Source: CAYQTL01 sp964420405
Lineage (GTDB): Bacteria; Acidobacteriota; Thermoanaerobaculia; Thermoanaerobaculales; Sulfomarinibacteraceae
Length of the DNA: 64,000 nt
Direction of reading: 5' to 3'
Assembly: GCA_964420405.1 (NCBI GenBank)
Contig: CAYQTL010000015.1
Coordinates: forward strand, 15,454-79,453
Of this stretch, positions 18,124 through 26,858 are shown piece after piece. A model generated the notes under the pieces. That model was not told the origin of the DNA. It did no database searches and saw nothing but the letters and a program-made list of their open reading frames with translations. A program made the translations under genes and the position numbers. Every line of letters begins with the position of its first letter. The first letter of the stretch is position 1.

Positions 18124-20889
18124 ATGTCGCGCAAGGTCGTGGTTGGGGTCGTGGTCGCGGCCCAGCTGGCGGTGTTCGGCGCGCTGCTCGGCCGGCAGGC
18201 GGCGACGTGGCACCACCAGGGATTCAGCGGGGTGGCGTACCAGCCTGGATCCGACGCGGACAGCGAGTGGCCCCGGTTCTCGACGCCGTTCGACCCCCAG
18301 CCGGGCCGCGTGATCGCGGTGGTGCCGGGCTCCCCGGGCGCCCGGGCGGGGGTCCGGGACGGCGACGTGGTCGACGCTGTCAACGGCGTGTCGGCATCGG
18401 ATCTGGAAGGGCTGCGGCAGCTCGCCCGGCACCTGGTCCGCGGCGACACCGTCCGGTACGAGCTCGTGCGGGGGGGCGGGACGACCGCCGCGGAGGTCAC
18501 GCTCGCGTCGCCGTGGCGGATGTGGCCGCTCGTGCTGTCGAGCGGCTCGACGGTTGGCATCGGTCTCGCCTTCGTCGCGATCAGCCTACTGGTGGCGTGG
18601 AGCCGCCCGACATCGCGCAGCGCCATGGTGTTCTTCGCCATGAGCTCGGTCGGAGCCGCCTCGTTCTTCCTCTGGGCGCTGATGGAGCTGCGGTTCCCGG
18701 ACGTGCGGGGGGTCCTGCCGACGGGTACCGAGCCGGCGGTGTTCGCGGTGCTCTTCGTCTACGTCGTGCTGTGCATCGCCCTCGCCCTGCTGATCCTCCA
18801 CCTCGCGCTGGTGTTCCCCCGCGAGCGGCCGGTGGTGCGGCGGTGGCCGCAGGTGCTGTCGTGGCTGTACACCGCGCCGCTGCTGCCGAGCGTCATGCTC
18901 GCCGGCTGGGTCGGGCTCGCGGCGGCGTCGCGGCATCCGTGGACCCTGGCGGCGGCCGAGGTCCTGCTGGCGGTGGTGGCGGTCGTGTGCGCTCTCCGCG
19001 TCGTCCGCCGGTGGCGCGACGGCGGTTTGCGGCGGGCGGTCGCCGCGTCGCCCTGGGCGCTGCCGCTGCTGCTGGTGGCGGTCGGCAGCCACCTGATCTT
19101 CGCCGCGCGCTGGATCCCCGAGGGTGCCGGGTTCGTGCTCGGCCTGGTGTTCGGGCTCGGCTTCGCGGCGACCTTCCTGGGCACCCTCGGGGGCTACGGG
19201 GTCGCCACCTGCGTCGCGCTGTACCGCAGCTACCGCGAGAGCAGCGCCGACGAGAAGCGCCAGGTCCGCTGGCCGCTGTGGGGGACCTTCACATCGATCG
19301 CGGCGTCGCTGGTCCTGATGGTGCTGTCGGTGGTGCTGGTCTCGACCCACCCGTCGGGTCTGGGTTCCACCGTGGCGACGGCGATCACCGCCGTCTCGAA
19401 GCTGGTCTACCTGCTGATCCCGGTGTCGTTCGCGTTCGCGATCCTGCGCTACCGGCTGCTGGAGATCGACATCCTGATCCGGCGGACCGTGGTGTACGGG
19501 GCGCTCACCGGCGCGGTGGTGACGTCCTACCTGCTGTTCGTGGGCGTGGGCGGTCTCGTGGTGGCCCGCCTGACCGGGCTGGAGGGCCAGGGCGTGGCGG
19601 TCGGCGCGACCCTGGTGGTGGCGGCGTTGCTGATCCCGTTGCGTTCCAGGCTGCAGCACTTCGCCGAGCGCCGTCTGCTGCGCTACGAGCGGGACCTCGA
19701 GGCGGCCCGCCAGCGGATCTCGGCGGCCGCGCGGACCGGAACCGACCGCGACCGTCTGCTGGCGACCGCGGCCGAGCAGGTGCAGCAGGCGCTGGCGGTG
19801 CGCAGCGTCGCGATCCTCACCGGCGGGCGGGGTCCACTGCAGCCCGAGGCGACGGTCGGGCTCGGCGAGCGGGGGACGTCCGCGCTGCGGGTCGATCCTG
19901 CCGACCCGGTGCTGGCCTCCCGCACCAGGGCCACCGGCCCCGGGGACTGGCCGGCCGACTCGGCCGGACGCGACGCTCTCGTGGCGGCCGGGATGATGCG
20001 GTTCGCAGCGGCGCCCGCCGGCGCGCCGACGGCGGCGGTGGCCGTCGGCAGCCGGTTCGAGCGGCAACCGTTCGAGCCCGACGACGACGTTTTCCTGGCG
20101 GCCGTCGCGGACGAGGTCGCCCGCGGTGTCGCCCGGCTGGAAAGCCGCCGGACCGAGGCCGAGCTCGGCCAGGCGGGGGAGATCCAGCGGGCGCTGCTGC
20201 CCACCGCCCTGCCGCGGATCGGCGGGGTGGAGGTGGCCGGGCGGTGGCGTCCGGCGCGGGAGGTGTCCGGCGACGCCTACGACGTCATCCGCCTCGACGG
20301 GGACCGGATCCTGCTCACCATCGCCGACGTGGTGGGCAAGGGGTTGCCGGCGGCGCTGCTCATGTCGAGTCTGCAGACCGCCGTGCGCTCGGTGGCCGAT
20401 GCAGGGACCCCTCCCGACCGCCTGGTGGACCGGGTGCGGTCGGTGGTCACCGGGAACCTGACGGGCGGGCGGTTCGTCACTCTGTGCGCGGTCGTGGTCG
20501 ACCGTGCCGCCTTCGAGGTCCGCTGGTGCAACGCCGGCCACGTGCCGCCGGTGCTCGTGCGCGCCGACGGTCGGGTGGAGCGCCTCGAGACCGGGGGCCC
20601 GGCGGTGGCACGGGTGTTCCGCGAGCTGGGGTACGTGGCGGGCGCGGTCCCGGTCGCCGAGCACGACCGCCTGCTGCTGTGCACCGACGGGGTCACCGAA
20701 GCCCTCGACCCCTCCGGCGAGCCGTTCGGCGACCACCGACTCGAGGAGGCGGTCCGGACCGGCCGGACGCTGCCGGCCCAAGGCCTGCTCGACCACGTCG
20801 AGCGGGCCGTGCTCGAGCACGCCGGCAGCCGGCTCGACGACGACCTCACGCTGGTGGCCGCCGCCATCGTGCCGGTCGCGGGCGGCTGA
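18124..20889 (+). CDS. PDZ / membrane / GAF-like / SpoIIE phosphatase protein
   Basis: 921 residues. One N-terminal helix is followed by a PDZ domain at about 55-125 (IAVVPGSPGARAGVRDGDVV). Then come eight to ten membrane helices to about residue 480, a helical linker, a GAF-like domain (about 525-665) and a C-terminal PP2C-type SpoIIE/RsbU phosphatase domain (about 680-915). The metal-binding motifs GDAYDVI, IADVVGKGLPAALLM, NAGHVPPVL, CTDGVTEA and DDDLTLV are intact. Such proteins dephosphorylate anti-sigma-factor antagonists in partner-switching stress control. No RsbV/RsbW-like genes are adjacent. Confidence 0.92.
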   Translation: MSRKVVVGVVVAAQLAVFGALLGRQAATWHHQGFSGVAYQPGSDADSEWPRFSTPFDPQPGRVIAVVPGSPGARAGVRDGDVVDAVNGVSASDLEGLRQLARHLVRGDTVRYELVRGGGTTAAEVTLASPWRMWPLVLSSGSTVGIGLAFVAISLLVAWSRPTSRSAMVFFAMSSVGAASFFLWALMELRFPDVRGVLPTGTEPAVFAVLFVYVVLCIALALLILHLALVFPRERPVVRRWPQVLSWLYTAPLLPSVMLAGWVGLAAASRHPWTLAAAEVLLAVVAVVCALRVVRRWRDGGLRRAVAASPWALPLLLVAVGSHLIFAARWIPEGAGFVLGLVFGLGFAATFLGTLGGYGVATCVALYRSYRESSADEKRQVRWPLWGTFTSIAASLVLMVLSVVLVSTHPSGLGSTVATAITAVSKLVYLLIPVSFAFAILRYRLLEIDILIRRTVVYGALTGAVVTSYLLFVGVGGLVVARLTGLEGQGVAVGATLVVAALLIPLRSRLQHFAERRLLRYERDLEAARQRISAAARTGTDRDRLLATAAEQVQQALAVRSVAILTGGRGPLQPEATVGLGERGTSALRVDPADPVLASRTRATGPGDWPADSAGRDALVAAGMMRFAAAPAGAPTAAVAVGSRFERQPFEPDDDVFLAAVADEVARGVARLESRRTEAELGQAGEIQRALLPTALPRIGGVEVAGRWRPAREVSGDAYDVIRLDGDRILLTIADVVGKGLPAALLMSSLQTAVRSVADAGTPPDRLVDRVRSVVTGNLTGGRFVTLCAVVVDRAAFEVRWCNAGHVPPVLVRADGRVERLETGGPAVARVFRELGYVAGAVPVAEHDRLLLCTDGVTEALDPSGEPFGDHRLEEAVRTGRTLPAQGLLDHVERAVLEHAGSRLDDDLTLVAAAIVPVAGG

Positions 20890-20904
20890 GGCGGACGGGC
20901 TCCG

Positions 20905-21075
20905 AACCCGTTCCCGATCCCGCCTGGAGTCCGGGACCGGGAACCGGCACGACGACGGCGGCCACCGGCGGCGACGCGCGTGTCCGAGGTCGCGGCCTCC
21001 TCGGGGACGGGCGCGAGCACGGGCGCCGGTGGGGGAGCGATCATCATCGGGATCGGGATCGGGAGCGGGAGCGGA
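20905..21075. repeat. Intergenic hexamer repeat block
   Basis: GAACCCGTTCCCGATCCCG, GGGACCGGGAACCGGC and ATCATCGGGATCGGGATCGGGAGCGGGAGCGG lie in this gap. They are hexamer tandems of the same GGGATC/GGGAAC type as at 3898 and 58705. No gene is supported in 20890-21128. Confidence 0.6.
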
Positions 21076-21128
21076 CATGCCGGCGCCCGGTGGTGCGGGG
21101 GAGGGGGCCGCGCTATGCTTGGCGCCCC

Positions 21129-21497
21129 ATGGACCCGCCGTTCACGCTGCCGTTCGAGCGCTTCTGGGCGTGGCTGATGGCCCACCCGAACTGCATCCTC
21201 CGTGCCGGCACGCCCGAGGCGGTGCTGTTCGACGACGACGATCTTCACTGGCACTTCGCGTCGGAGGACGAGCGGACCCTGCTGGTCCAGGTGCTGCGCG
21301 GCAAGCGGCTTCTGGGGGAGATCGTCGTCGACCCGGAGCAGGTCGCCTACGTCGAGGGGCTGCCGCCGGAGCAACCGGACGAGCACGTCTTCGAGCTGAT
21401 CTCGGAGACCGAGAACGACCGTTTCGCCGCCTGGGTGTTCGTGCTGACCCACGGTTGGGACGAGGACGGCGACGTCACCGCCGGACGAGTCCACTAG
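21129..21497 (+). CDS. Small acidic cytoplasmic protein, unknown
   Basis: 122 residues, starting 9 nt after a TATGCT box. It is rich in Asp and Glu (FDDDDLHWHF, EQPDEHVFELISETEND) and Trp, with no signal peptide, membrane helix or cysteine cluster. It looks like a compact alpha/beta protein. I do not recognise the family. It is followed after 8 nt by a secreted protein gene, so the two may form an operon. Confidence 0.6.
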   Translation: MDPPFTLPFERFWAWLMAHPNCILRAGTPEAVLFDDDDLHWHFASEDERTLLVQVLRGKRLLGEIVVDPEQVAYVEGLPPEQPDEHVFELISETENDRFAAWVFVLTHGWDEDGDVTAGRVH

Positions 21498-21505
21498 GAG
21501 CCGCC

Positions 21506-22363
21506 ATGCGTCGTGCCGTCCTCTCCTCGCTCGCGCTCTCGCTCGCGCTCGTGGTCCTCGGGTCGGACGCGGCCGCGCAGGTGGTCGTGTTCGAGGACGG
21601 CTTCGACGACGGCACGCCGGCGGCGTGGTCCCACGTCCAGGGCCCGCCCGCCACCACCTTCCGGATCGGCGACGTCGACCTGCGGGATCCCCACGTCCAC
21701 GTCGACCTCTTCGGCTGTCACGACGTCACCGACCAGCCCTACCTGGTCGTGCCGGCGGTCAACGACCAGCTGGCGGCGTCGCTCAACGGCGACGACGACG
21801 GGGACGGCTTCCTCGACCTCAGCCCGCTGCTGCGGTTCCGGCCGTTCGTCGACGGCGCCGACGGCCTGCTGCTCGAGCTGACGGAAGGCGACTGCACGAC
21901 CCCCGACAGCTGCGTGGTCGCGCCCGACGCGGAGCCCGCGTTCAGCGCCTACGACCGCCCCCCCGGCGGACCCTGCCTGGCGCCGGAGCCCGGCACGACC
22001 AGCGGCTACTCGCCGGCGGTGCCGGCACCCGGGGCGCCGTGCTGGGCGAGCCGCACGATCGCGGCCTCGTTCGACCTCGACGGCACCCCGATACCGCTCG
22101 ACACCGGGCGTCTCGGTGCGACCATCGTCGGCGCGGACGAGGCCACGATGGTCTCCGGGCTCATGCGGGGGTTCCTGCCGGAGACGGTGGCGGACTCGAT
22201 CCTGATCGACATCGGCATCGGCACGATCCCGCTGAGCTCGCTCCTTCCGGGCGGGACCGGCTGCTGCGCGCCGGGCGACGACCGCGACACGGTCGAAGGA
22301 GTGGTCGGGTGGTGGTTCTACCTCGAGTTCACGGCCGACGAGATCGTGGTGCCGGACCCCTGA
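21506..22363 (+). CDS. Secreted protein of unknown function
   Basis: 285 residues behind AGGAGCCGCC. A signal peptide (VLSSLALSLALVVLGSDAAAQ) is followed by FEDGFDDGTPAAWSHV, a lead typical of extracellular jelly-roll or concanavalin-like domains. The mature part is rich in Asp and has about nine cysteines (for example GCCAPGDDRD), which points to disulfide bonds outside the cytoplasm. There is no membrane anchor or sorting tail. The function is unknown. Confidence 0.65.
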   Translation: MRRAVLSSLALSLALVVLGSDAAAQVVVFEDGFDDGTPAAWSHVQGPPATTFRIGDVDLRDPHVHVDLFGCHDVTDQPYLVVPAVNDQLAASLNGDDDGDGFLDLSPLLRFRPFVDGADGLLLELTEGDCTTPDSCVVAPDAEPAFSAYDRPPGGPCLAPEPGTTSGYSPAVPAPGAPCWASRTIAASFDLDGTPIPLDTGRLGATIVGADEATMVSGLMRGFLPETVADSILIDIGIGTIPLSSLLPGGTGCCAPGDDRDTVEGVVGWWFYLEFTADEIVVPDP

Positions 22364-22515
22364 CGGGTCCGGTCCCCGTCGCACCGGTGTGACCCCCCAC
22401 GGAGCGCCGTCGCCTGCCGGACCCCCTGCGACCGCCGCCCTCCAGCCTCGTTCCGGTCGTCCCGCGACCTCCGGCCGCCGCCGGCGCGGCCGACCGGCAG
22501 GACGGACGCGTGCCA

Positions 22516-22532
22516 TTGAAAGTCATTTTCAA
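22516..22532. promoter_or_regulatory. Fur-box-like palindrome
   Basis: TTGAAAGTCATTTTCAA is a 7-1-7 inverted repeat with one mismatch (TGAAAGT-C-ATTTTCA), in a locally A+T-rich spot. The arrangement resembles sites of Fur-family regulators. It lies 25 nt upstream of a TTGACA box that would serve the PilZ gene. Confidence 0.4.
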
Positions 22533-22556
22533 CAGCATAGATCCCGAGCGCGGGTG

Positions 22557-22585
22557 TTGACACCATCCTGGACCGGAACTACCGT
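22557..22585 (+). promoter_or_regulatory. Candidate housekeeping promoter of the PilZ gene
   Basis: TTGACA (22557-22562), 17 nt, TACCGT (22580-22585). The -10 fits the TANNNT form seen elsewhere in the window. The ATG of the PilZ gene at 22660 follows GGAGGGTGA. Confidence 0.5.
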
Positions 22586-23205
22586 AGAAGTGTCCCGGAA
22601 GCCGACACGGGCGGACTCGACCGCAGGTGGTCTGCCCGCGGCGTCCGCTCGGAGGGTGAATGGAACGCGACCGACGCCGAAGCCAGCGCCTGGTGCCTCC
22701 GGTCGAGACGGCTGTCGCAGTGCGCGCGGGCGACAGCGGCCGGCTGCTGGACGTCTCGCCGTATGGCGTCCTGATCGAGATCGGCTATCCGCTGGCGCCG
22801 TCCAAGCGGTGCTCGTTGACGATCGAGGACCATGGCCATCCGATCATGGTCGCCGCCGAGGTGCGTCGCTGCCGCGCGGTGGTGTCTCCCGCCAACGGCC
22901 ACCTCGTGTACCACGCGGCCCTCGAGTTCGCGGACGGCGGCAGCGAGGCAGTCGAGGACTGGATCGTGGAGATGCGGCTCGAGGAGGGATCGGGCAGCGC
23001 CCCGGCCGTCCGCACCGTCGTCCGGGTCGCCGAGCCGCGTCACTGACGCCGCGGCTTCGAGCGCCGTGGCCACCCGGTCGGACAGGGCGTAGGTCCTGAC
23101 GAGGTGGTCGCGGACCTCGCAGGCGTCGGGCACGGAGGCGGTGAGGGGAACCGAAACGGTGAGACAGGCCACCACCAGTGTGGCGATGCGCTGTACAGTG
23201 CGCAT
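22579..23205 (-). CDS. Possible small secreted protein, antisense overlap with PilZ gene
   Basis: An ATG behind AGAGG starts a signal-peptide-like sequence (MRTVQRIATLVVACLTVSVP, cleavage near TAS) and then a plausible mature start, VPDACEVRDHLVRTYALSDR. After about 60 residues the frame runs antisense through the whole PilZ gene, and the sequence becomes His/Arg-rich and shadow-like. A neighbouring frame stops at 23040, so the genuine product may be about 55-60 residues with a frameshift, or the gene may be a broken remnant. Only the N-terminal part is convincing. Confidence 0.35.
   Translation of the reverse strand: MRTVQRIATLVVACLTVSVPLTASVPDACEVRDHLVRTYALSDRVATALEAAASVTRLGDPDDGADGRGAARSLLEPHLHDPVLDCLAAAVRELEGRVVHEVAVGGRHHRAAATHLGGDHDRMAMVLDRQRAPLGRRQRIADLDQDAIRRDVQQPAAVARAHCDSRLDRRHQALASASVAFHSPSERTPRADHLRSSPPVSASGTLLR
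22660..23046 (+). CDS. PilZ domain protein
   Basis: 128 residues. It opens with MERDRRRSQRLVPPVE, supplying the RxxxR element of a PilZ cyclic di-GMP site, and continues with RLLDVSPYGVLIEI, the counterpart of D/NxSxxG. The body is a beta-barrel-like sequence. A stand-alone PilZ protein is normally an effector of cyclic di-GMP. The GGDEF/EAL enzyme of the same window could feed it. A Fur-like palindrome upstream suggests metal-dependent control, which is inference. It overlaps the minus-strand small secreted gene at its 3' end. Confidence 0.8.
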   Translation: MERDRRRSQRLVPPVETAVAVRAGDSGRLLDVSPYGVLIEIGYPLAPSKRCSLTIEDHGHPIMVAAEVRRCRAVVSPANGHLVYHAALEFADGGSEAVEDWIVEMRLEEGSGSAPAVRTVVRVAEPRH

Positions 23206-23283
23206 CCCGGACCTCTGGCGCTTTTGAAGGTGCGTCTCCGACTCACTCTTGGCAATCGGGCGGCTGCCGGAGGCGGGACGCGA

Positions 23284-23313
23284 GACGGCCGCGCCCCCGG
23301 GGGCGCGGCCGTC
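23284..23313. terminator. Perfect 30-bp palindrome, terminator-like
   Basis: A 15-bp arm beginning GACGGCCGCGCC is followed directly by its exact complement, with no spacer. It lies 24 nt beyond the stop of the lamin-tail gene (23337) and before the start of the small secreted gene on the same strand. There is no T-run. Confidence 0.6.
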
Positions 23314-23336
23314 GGGACGGGTGCCGGCGGTCGGGC

Positions 23337-25247
23337 TCAGTCGACGGTGAACGTCATCAGCTCGACAGGGATCAGGACGCAGCCGGAGGTGGTCGCGAGG
23401 TTGGCCACGCCCGGCGAGTTGCAGCGGCCCGCGAAGTCGACGTTGTTCTGGTCGGTGTCGAGGCCGTCGGTCGTCCGGGAGATCGAGAAGTAGTCGACCG
23501 AGGAGTCGTCCTCGAGGCCGTCGCCGGAGCCTTCCACGTAGCCCGGCACGGAGCCCTCGTAGCTGACGGTGTCGACGATCGGCTGCGGGGCGCCGTCGGT
23601 GGCGGGCTGGAGCACCAGCGCGACCGCGTCCGGCGATCCGTTCTGCACCAGGTTGCCGTCCGGCGACACGTCGAGGTCGCAGTTCGGCACGTTGACCGCG
23701 TCGCCGCACACGACGTAGAACTCGCCCGGACCCAGGTCCACGCTCGGCAGGTCGATGGTGTTGTAGACGGTGCTGTTGGCGCCGTTGACGAGCTCCAGCG
23801 CGTACCCTCCGAGGTCGATGGTCGACACCGAGCCGTTGTACAGCTCGATGAACTCCGCGGAGTCGGTGCCCGGCTGGTCGTAGTCGATCTCGTTGATCAC
23901 CAGGCCGCCGGCGGCGCACGACGGCCGCTCGATCGAGATCAGCGCCTCGACCTCGCCGCCGCCGTCGTCGACGCTGACCAGGAGGAACAGCGGACCGGAG
24001 TCGTCCAGGGTCTGGTTGTGGAATCCGGTCTCGAGGTCCGTGACGGTGGTGTCGCCCGTCCCGTTGCCGTCGAGGTCGAGCTGGTCGCCGGTCGACAGCA
24101 CCAGGGTCGAGGTGGCCGCGAGGTCGGAGGCGTCGCACGCGAAGAACACGTGCTCGACGTCGGACCCGTCCTCCCAGGCGTGCAGTACCTGGCCGAGGTT
24201 GTTCAGTGCGGCGAAGCGCACGGACGCGCTGCTCGTCAGGGTGACCCCGTCCACCACGTCGCCCTCGCGCACCGCGATCGTGCCGTCGTAGGCGATGAAC
24301 TCGTCGCTGCCCGTGTCGCCGTCCGTGTCGCCGCTGATGAGGTAGTGGCCGTCGTTGTTGACGCTCAGCTGGTCGAAGTTGTCCCAGTTGTCGCCGCTGC
24401 CGTTGGGGCTGCCCTCCTGGGCGACGATCGTGTCGTCGAGGGAGATCGCGGCGTCCGTGTCGGAGGAGCCGGTGGCGAGATCGAGGGTCAGCAGCACGTG
24501 GCTGCCGTCGTCGGACACGTCGTAGTCGAAGTCGATGCCGGTGTCCTCGATCGTCTGCCCGTCGATCATGGTCCCGCCGGTCCGCACCGGCGCGATGGTC
24601 GCCGGGGTGCCGTCGGTCGAGGTGTAGAAGATCCGGACCCGGGTGGTGGTGGTTCCGTCGCCGTTGTTGTGACCGGAGACCCAGTACGCCTGCCCTCCGG
24701 TGATCATCGTCGGCCGGCTGTGGAACGTGCTGTTGTGGCCGGCCGGGAAACCCGGCGCCTGGGTGTTCTCGACCGCCAGCTGACCCTGGTCGGTCCAGAC
24801 CCCGTCGTCGCCGTCGATGGACGGGCTGTAGATGAACGCCCCCCCCTGCCCGACGCCCATGGTCGACTCGCCGCCCGTCAGGGTGACACCGACGGCGTCG
24901 CTGTTGGACCAGACGATGCCGGTGTCGTACCAGATGAAGTCGTCGTTGGCCGACTCGTCGCCGAGCAGGCCGACACTGCCGGCGCCGTCGGTGAACGGCG
25001 CGTTGAGGTTCGAGACGCCGGAGGGTGCCCCCGGCGGGGTATCTCCCTCCTGCACGATCAGCGTCGCCTCGACCGTCGCCCGCCGCTCGGCGAGCGCCGC
25101 CGGGCCGTCCGGGACGACCTCCTGGGGGTCGATCCCCATCCGCTCCTGCTCGGATGTCGGAGCCACGCCCCCCTCCGCCGCCCATCCAGCCGTCGCCATC
25201 GCAGCGACGACCGTCAACGCGAGTACCATCCCGGGCCTTGTGCTCAT
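23337..25247 (-). CDS. Secreted lamin-tail-domain protein with IPVEL-type C-terminus
   Basis: 636 residues. A signal peptide (VLALTVVAAMATAGWAA) starts behind AGGAGAAGGGACGAC. The central 400 residues form a repetitive acidic beta structure with Asp-rich turns (DGDDG, DGDTGSDEF) that suggest calcium binding. A lamin-tail domain follows at about 450-600 (VINEIDYDQPGTDSAEFIELYNGS). The extreme C-terminus, IPVELMTFTVD, closely matches IPVELQSFTVR at the end of the secreted protein at 28221. This may be a sorting or processing signal. The protein is probably exported. It ends before a 30-bp palindrome. Confidence 0.85.
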   Translation of the reverse strand: MSTRPGMVLALTVVAAMATAGWAAEGGVAPTSEQERMGIDPQEVVPDGPAALAERRATVEATLIVQEGDTPPGAPSGVSNLNAPFTDGAGSVGLLGDESANDDFIWYDTGIVWSNSDAVGVTLTGGESTMGVGQGGAFIYSPSIDGDDGVWTDQGQLAVENTQAPGFPAGHNSTFHSRPTMITGGQAYWVSGHNNGDGTTTTRVRIFYTSTDGTPATIAPVRTGGTMIDGQTIEDTGIDFDYDVSDDGSHVLLTLDLATGSSDTDAAISLDDTIVAQEGSPNGSGDNWDNFDQLSVNNDGHYLISGDTDGDTGSDEFIAYDGTIAVREGDVVDGVTLTSSASVRFAALNNLGQVLHAWEDGSDVEHVFFACDASDLAATSTLVLSTGDQLDLDGNGTGDTTVTDLETGFHNQTLDDSGPLFLLVSVDDGGGEVEALISIERPSCAAGGLVINEIDYDQPGTDSAEFIELYNGSVSTIDLGGYALELVNGANSTVYNTIDLPSVDLGPGEFYVVCGDAVNVPNCDLDVSPDGNLVQNGSPDAVALVLQPATDGAPQPIVDTVSYEGSVPGYVEGSGDGLEDDSSVDYFSISRTTDGLDTDQNNVDFAGRCNSPGVANLATTSGCVLIPVELMTFTVD

Positions 25248-25423
25248 GTCGTCCCTTCTCCTTTCATCGCGCTCGTTCCGGTTCGAGAAGTCGATTGGCG
25301 GCCATTCTCCCACACCCGGGTCGTCGTCGCCGGACGGCCCCGACCACGCCGCGGGGACCATTCCCGGGTCCTCTCTCGGGGGCGCTCCCACGAGAGGACG
25401 CCGGTCCGGGCAGCCTCGCGCGG

Positions 25424-25429
25424 GACAAT
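25424..25429 (+). promoter_or_regulatory. Candidate -10 box (GACAAT) of trkH
   Basis: GACAAT, then seven bases, then the GTG at 25437. No ribosome binding site is evident. Confidence 0.3.
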
Positions 25430-25436
25430 CGAAGAC

Positions 25437-26846
25437 GTGCAGCTGTATCGGTTCCTGGGTCCTCTCCGCATCGCCGGCGTCGTCACCCAGCTCGGGCGCA
25501 TGCTGCGCCTGTACGGCGCCCTGCAGCTGGTGCCGGCTGCGGTCGCTGCGGGAGCGGGGGAGCTGAGGGTCGCCGGCGTCGTGCTCGCGAGCGCGTTGAT
25601 CTGCGCGGCAGCCGGCAGCCTCGCGGCCCGTCTCGACCGCCACGACATCGGCCTGCGGGAGGGCCTGGTCGTGACCGCCCTCAGCTACCTGCTGTGCGCG
25701 GTGGCGGGGGCGGCGCCGTACCTGACGGTCTGCGGACCGCTGGACGCGCTCTTCGAGTCCACCTCCGGCCTCACCACCACCGGGCTGACGGTCCTTCCGC
25801 TCGAGCGGGCCGGGACCGGCCTGCTGTTCCACCGAGCCTACTCGCAGTGGATCGGTGGCGGCGGCATCGTCGTCCTGACGCTGGCGGTGCTGCTGCGTGC
25901 CTCGCCAGCGGCCCACCGCCTGTACGCCTCCGAGTTCGGCCAGGAGCGCCTCGTCGGCAGTGTCGTCGCCACGGCCCGCGCCATCGCCCGGGTCTACCTG
26001 GTCGTGACGGCCGCGGCCGCCGGGCTGCTCGTCGCCACCGGCCTGTCGGTAATGGACGCGGCGCTGCTCGGGCTCACCACCGTCTCGACCGGGGGCTTCG
26101 CGCCCACCGCCGCGAGCGTCGGGGCGGTGCCGTCGCCGTGGACCCGTTCCGCGGTCGCCCTGGTGATGCTCGGCGGCGCGACCAGCTTCGTGCTGTTCTC
26201 CCGCCTCCCCCGGGAGGGCGTGCGGCAGCTGCTGCGCGATCCCCAGGCGCGGCTCCTGGTGGCGCTGGCGGTGGTCGGTGCGCTGCTCATGGCGGCGGCG
26301 GGGGAACCGCTCGGGGACGCGACGTTCCACGCCGTGTCGGCGCTGACCACCACCGGCTTCACCCTCACCCCCCCGGCGGGTTGGACGGACGGCGAGCAGC
26401 TGCTGGCGGTGATGCTGATGGTGCTGGGAGGCTCCGCCGGCTCCACTGCCGGCGGCCTCAAGCTATGGCGGGTGGTCCTGATCTGGCGCATGGCGCGGCT
26501 GCTGGTGGTCCGCGCGCTGCTGCCCAGGGAGGCCCGGCTCGCGGTCCGCTACGGCGGCGAGCCGGTCGGCGACGACGACCTCCGGCAGGCCGCGACCCTG
26601 GCGCTGGTCTACCTGGCGCTGCTCGCCGGCACGGCGGGCGCCCTCGCGGCGGCGGGCGCGGCTGCCGGCGACGCGGTGTTCGAGGCGGCCTCGGCGCTGG
26701 GGACGGTGGGCCTGTCGAGCGGTCTGACGGGCCCCGGTCTCGACGCCCCGTCGAAGCTCGTGCTGATGCTCGGCATGTGGCTCGGCCGGCTCGAGATCCT
26801 GCCGGTGCTGGTGGTGCTCTACCCGGGCACCTGGAAGCTGCGATGA
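25437..26846 (+). CDS. trkH: TrkH-type potassium uptake membrane protein
   Basis: 469 residues from GTG. Four pore-loop motifs of the TrkH/KtrB superfamily appear in order: STSGLTTTGLT, TTVSTGGFAP, ALTTTGFTL and ASALGTVGLSSG, each with the filter Gly. Membrane helices flank every loop. GGSAGSTAGGLKLWR is the conserved turn after the third repeat. It conducts K+ through the inner membrane and is gated by the cytoplasmic TrkA subunit encoded 12 nt downstream. Confidence 0.95.
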   Translation: MQLYRFLGPLRIAGVVTQLGRMLRLYGALQLVPAAVAAGAGELRVAGVVLASALICAAAGSLAARLDRHDIGLREGLVVTALSYLLCAVAGAAPYLTVCGPLDALFESTSGLTTTGLTVLPLERAGTGLLFHRAYSQWIGGGGIVVLTLAVLLRASPAAHRLYASEFGQERLVGSVVATARAIARVYLVVTAAAAGLLVATGLSVMDAALLGLTTVSTGGFAPTAASVGAVPSPWTRSAVALVMLGGATSFVLFSRLPREGVRQLLRDPQARLLVALAVVGALLMAAAGEPLGDATFHAVSALTTTGFTLTPPAGWTDGEQLLAVMLMVLGGSAGSTAGGLKLWRVVLIWRMARLLVVRALLPREARLAVRYGGEPVGDDDLRQAATLALVYLALLAGTAGALAAAGAAAGDAVFEAASALGTVGLSSGLTGPGLDAPSKLVLMLGMWLGRLEILPVLVVLYPGTWKLR

Positions 26847-26858
26847 AGGGAGGAGGGG

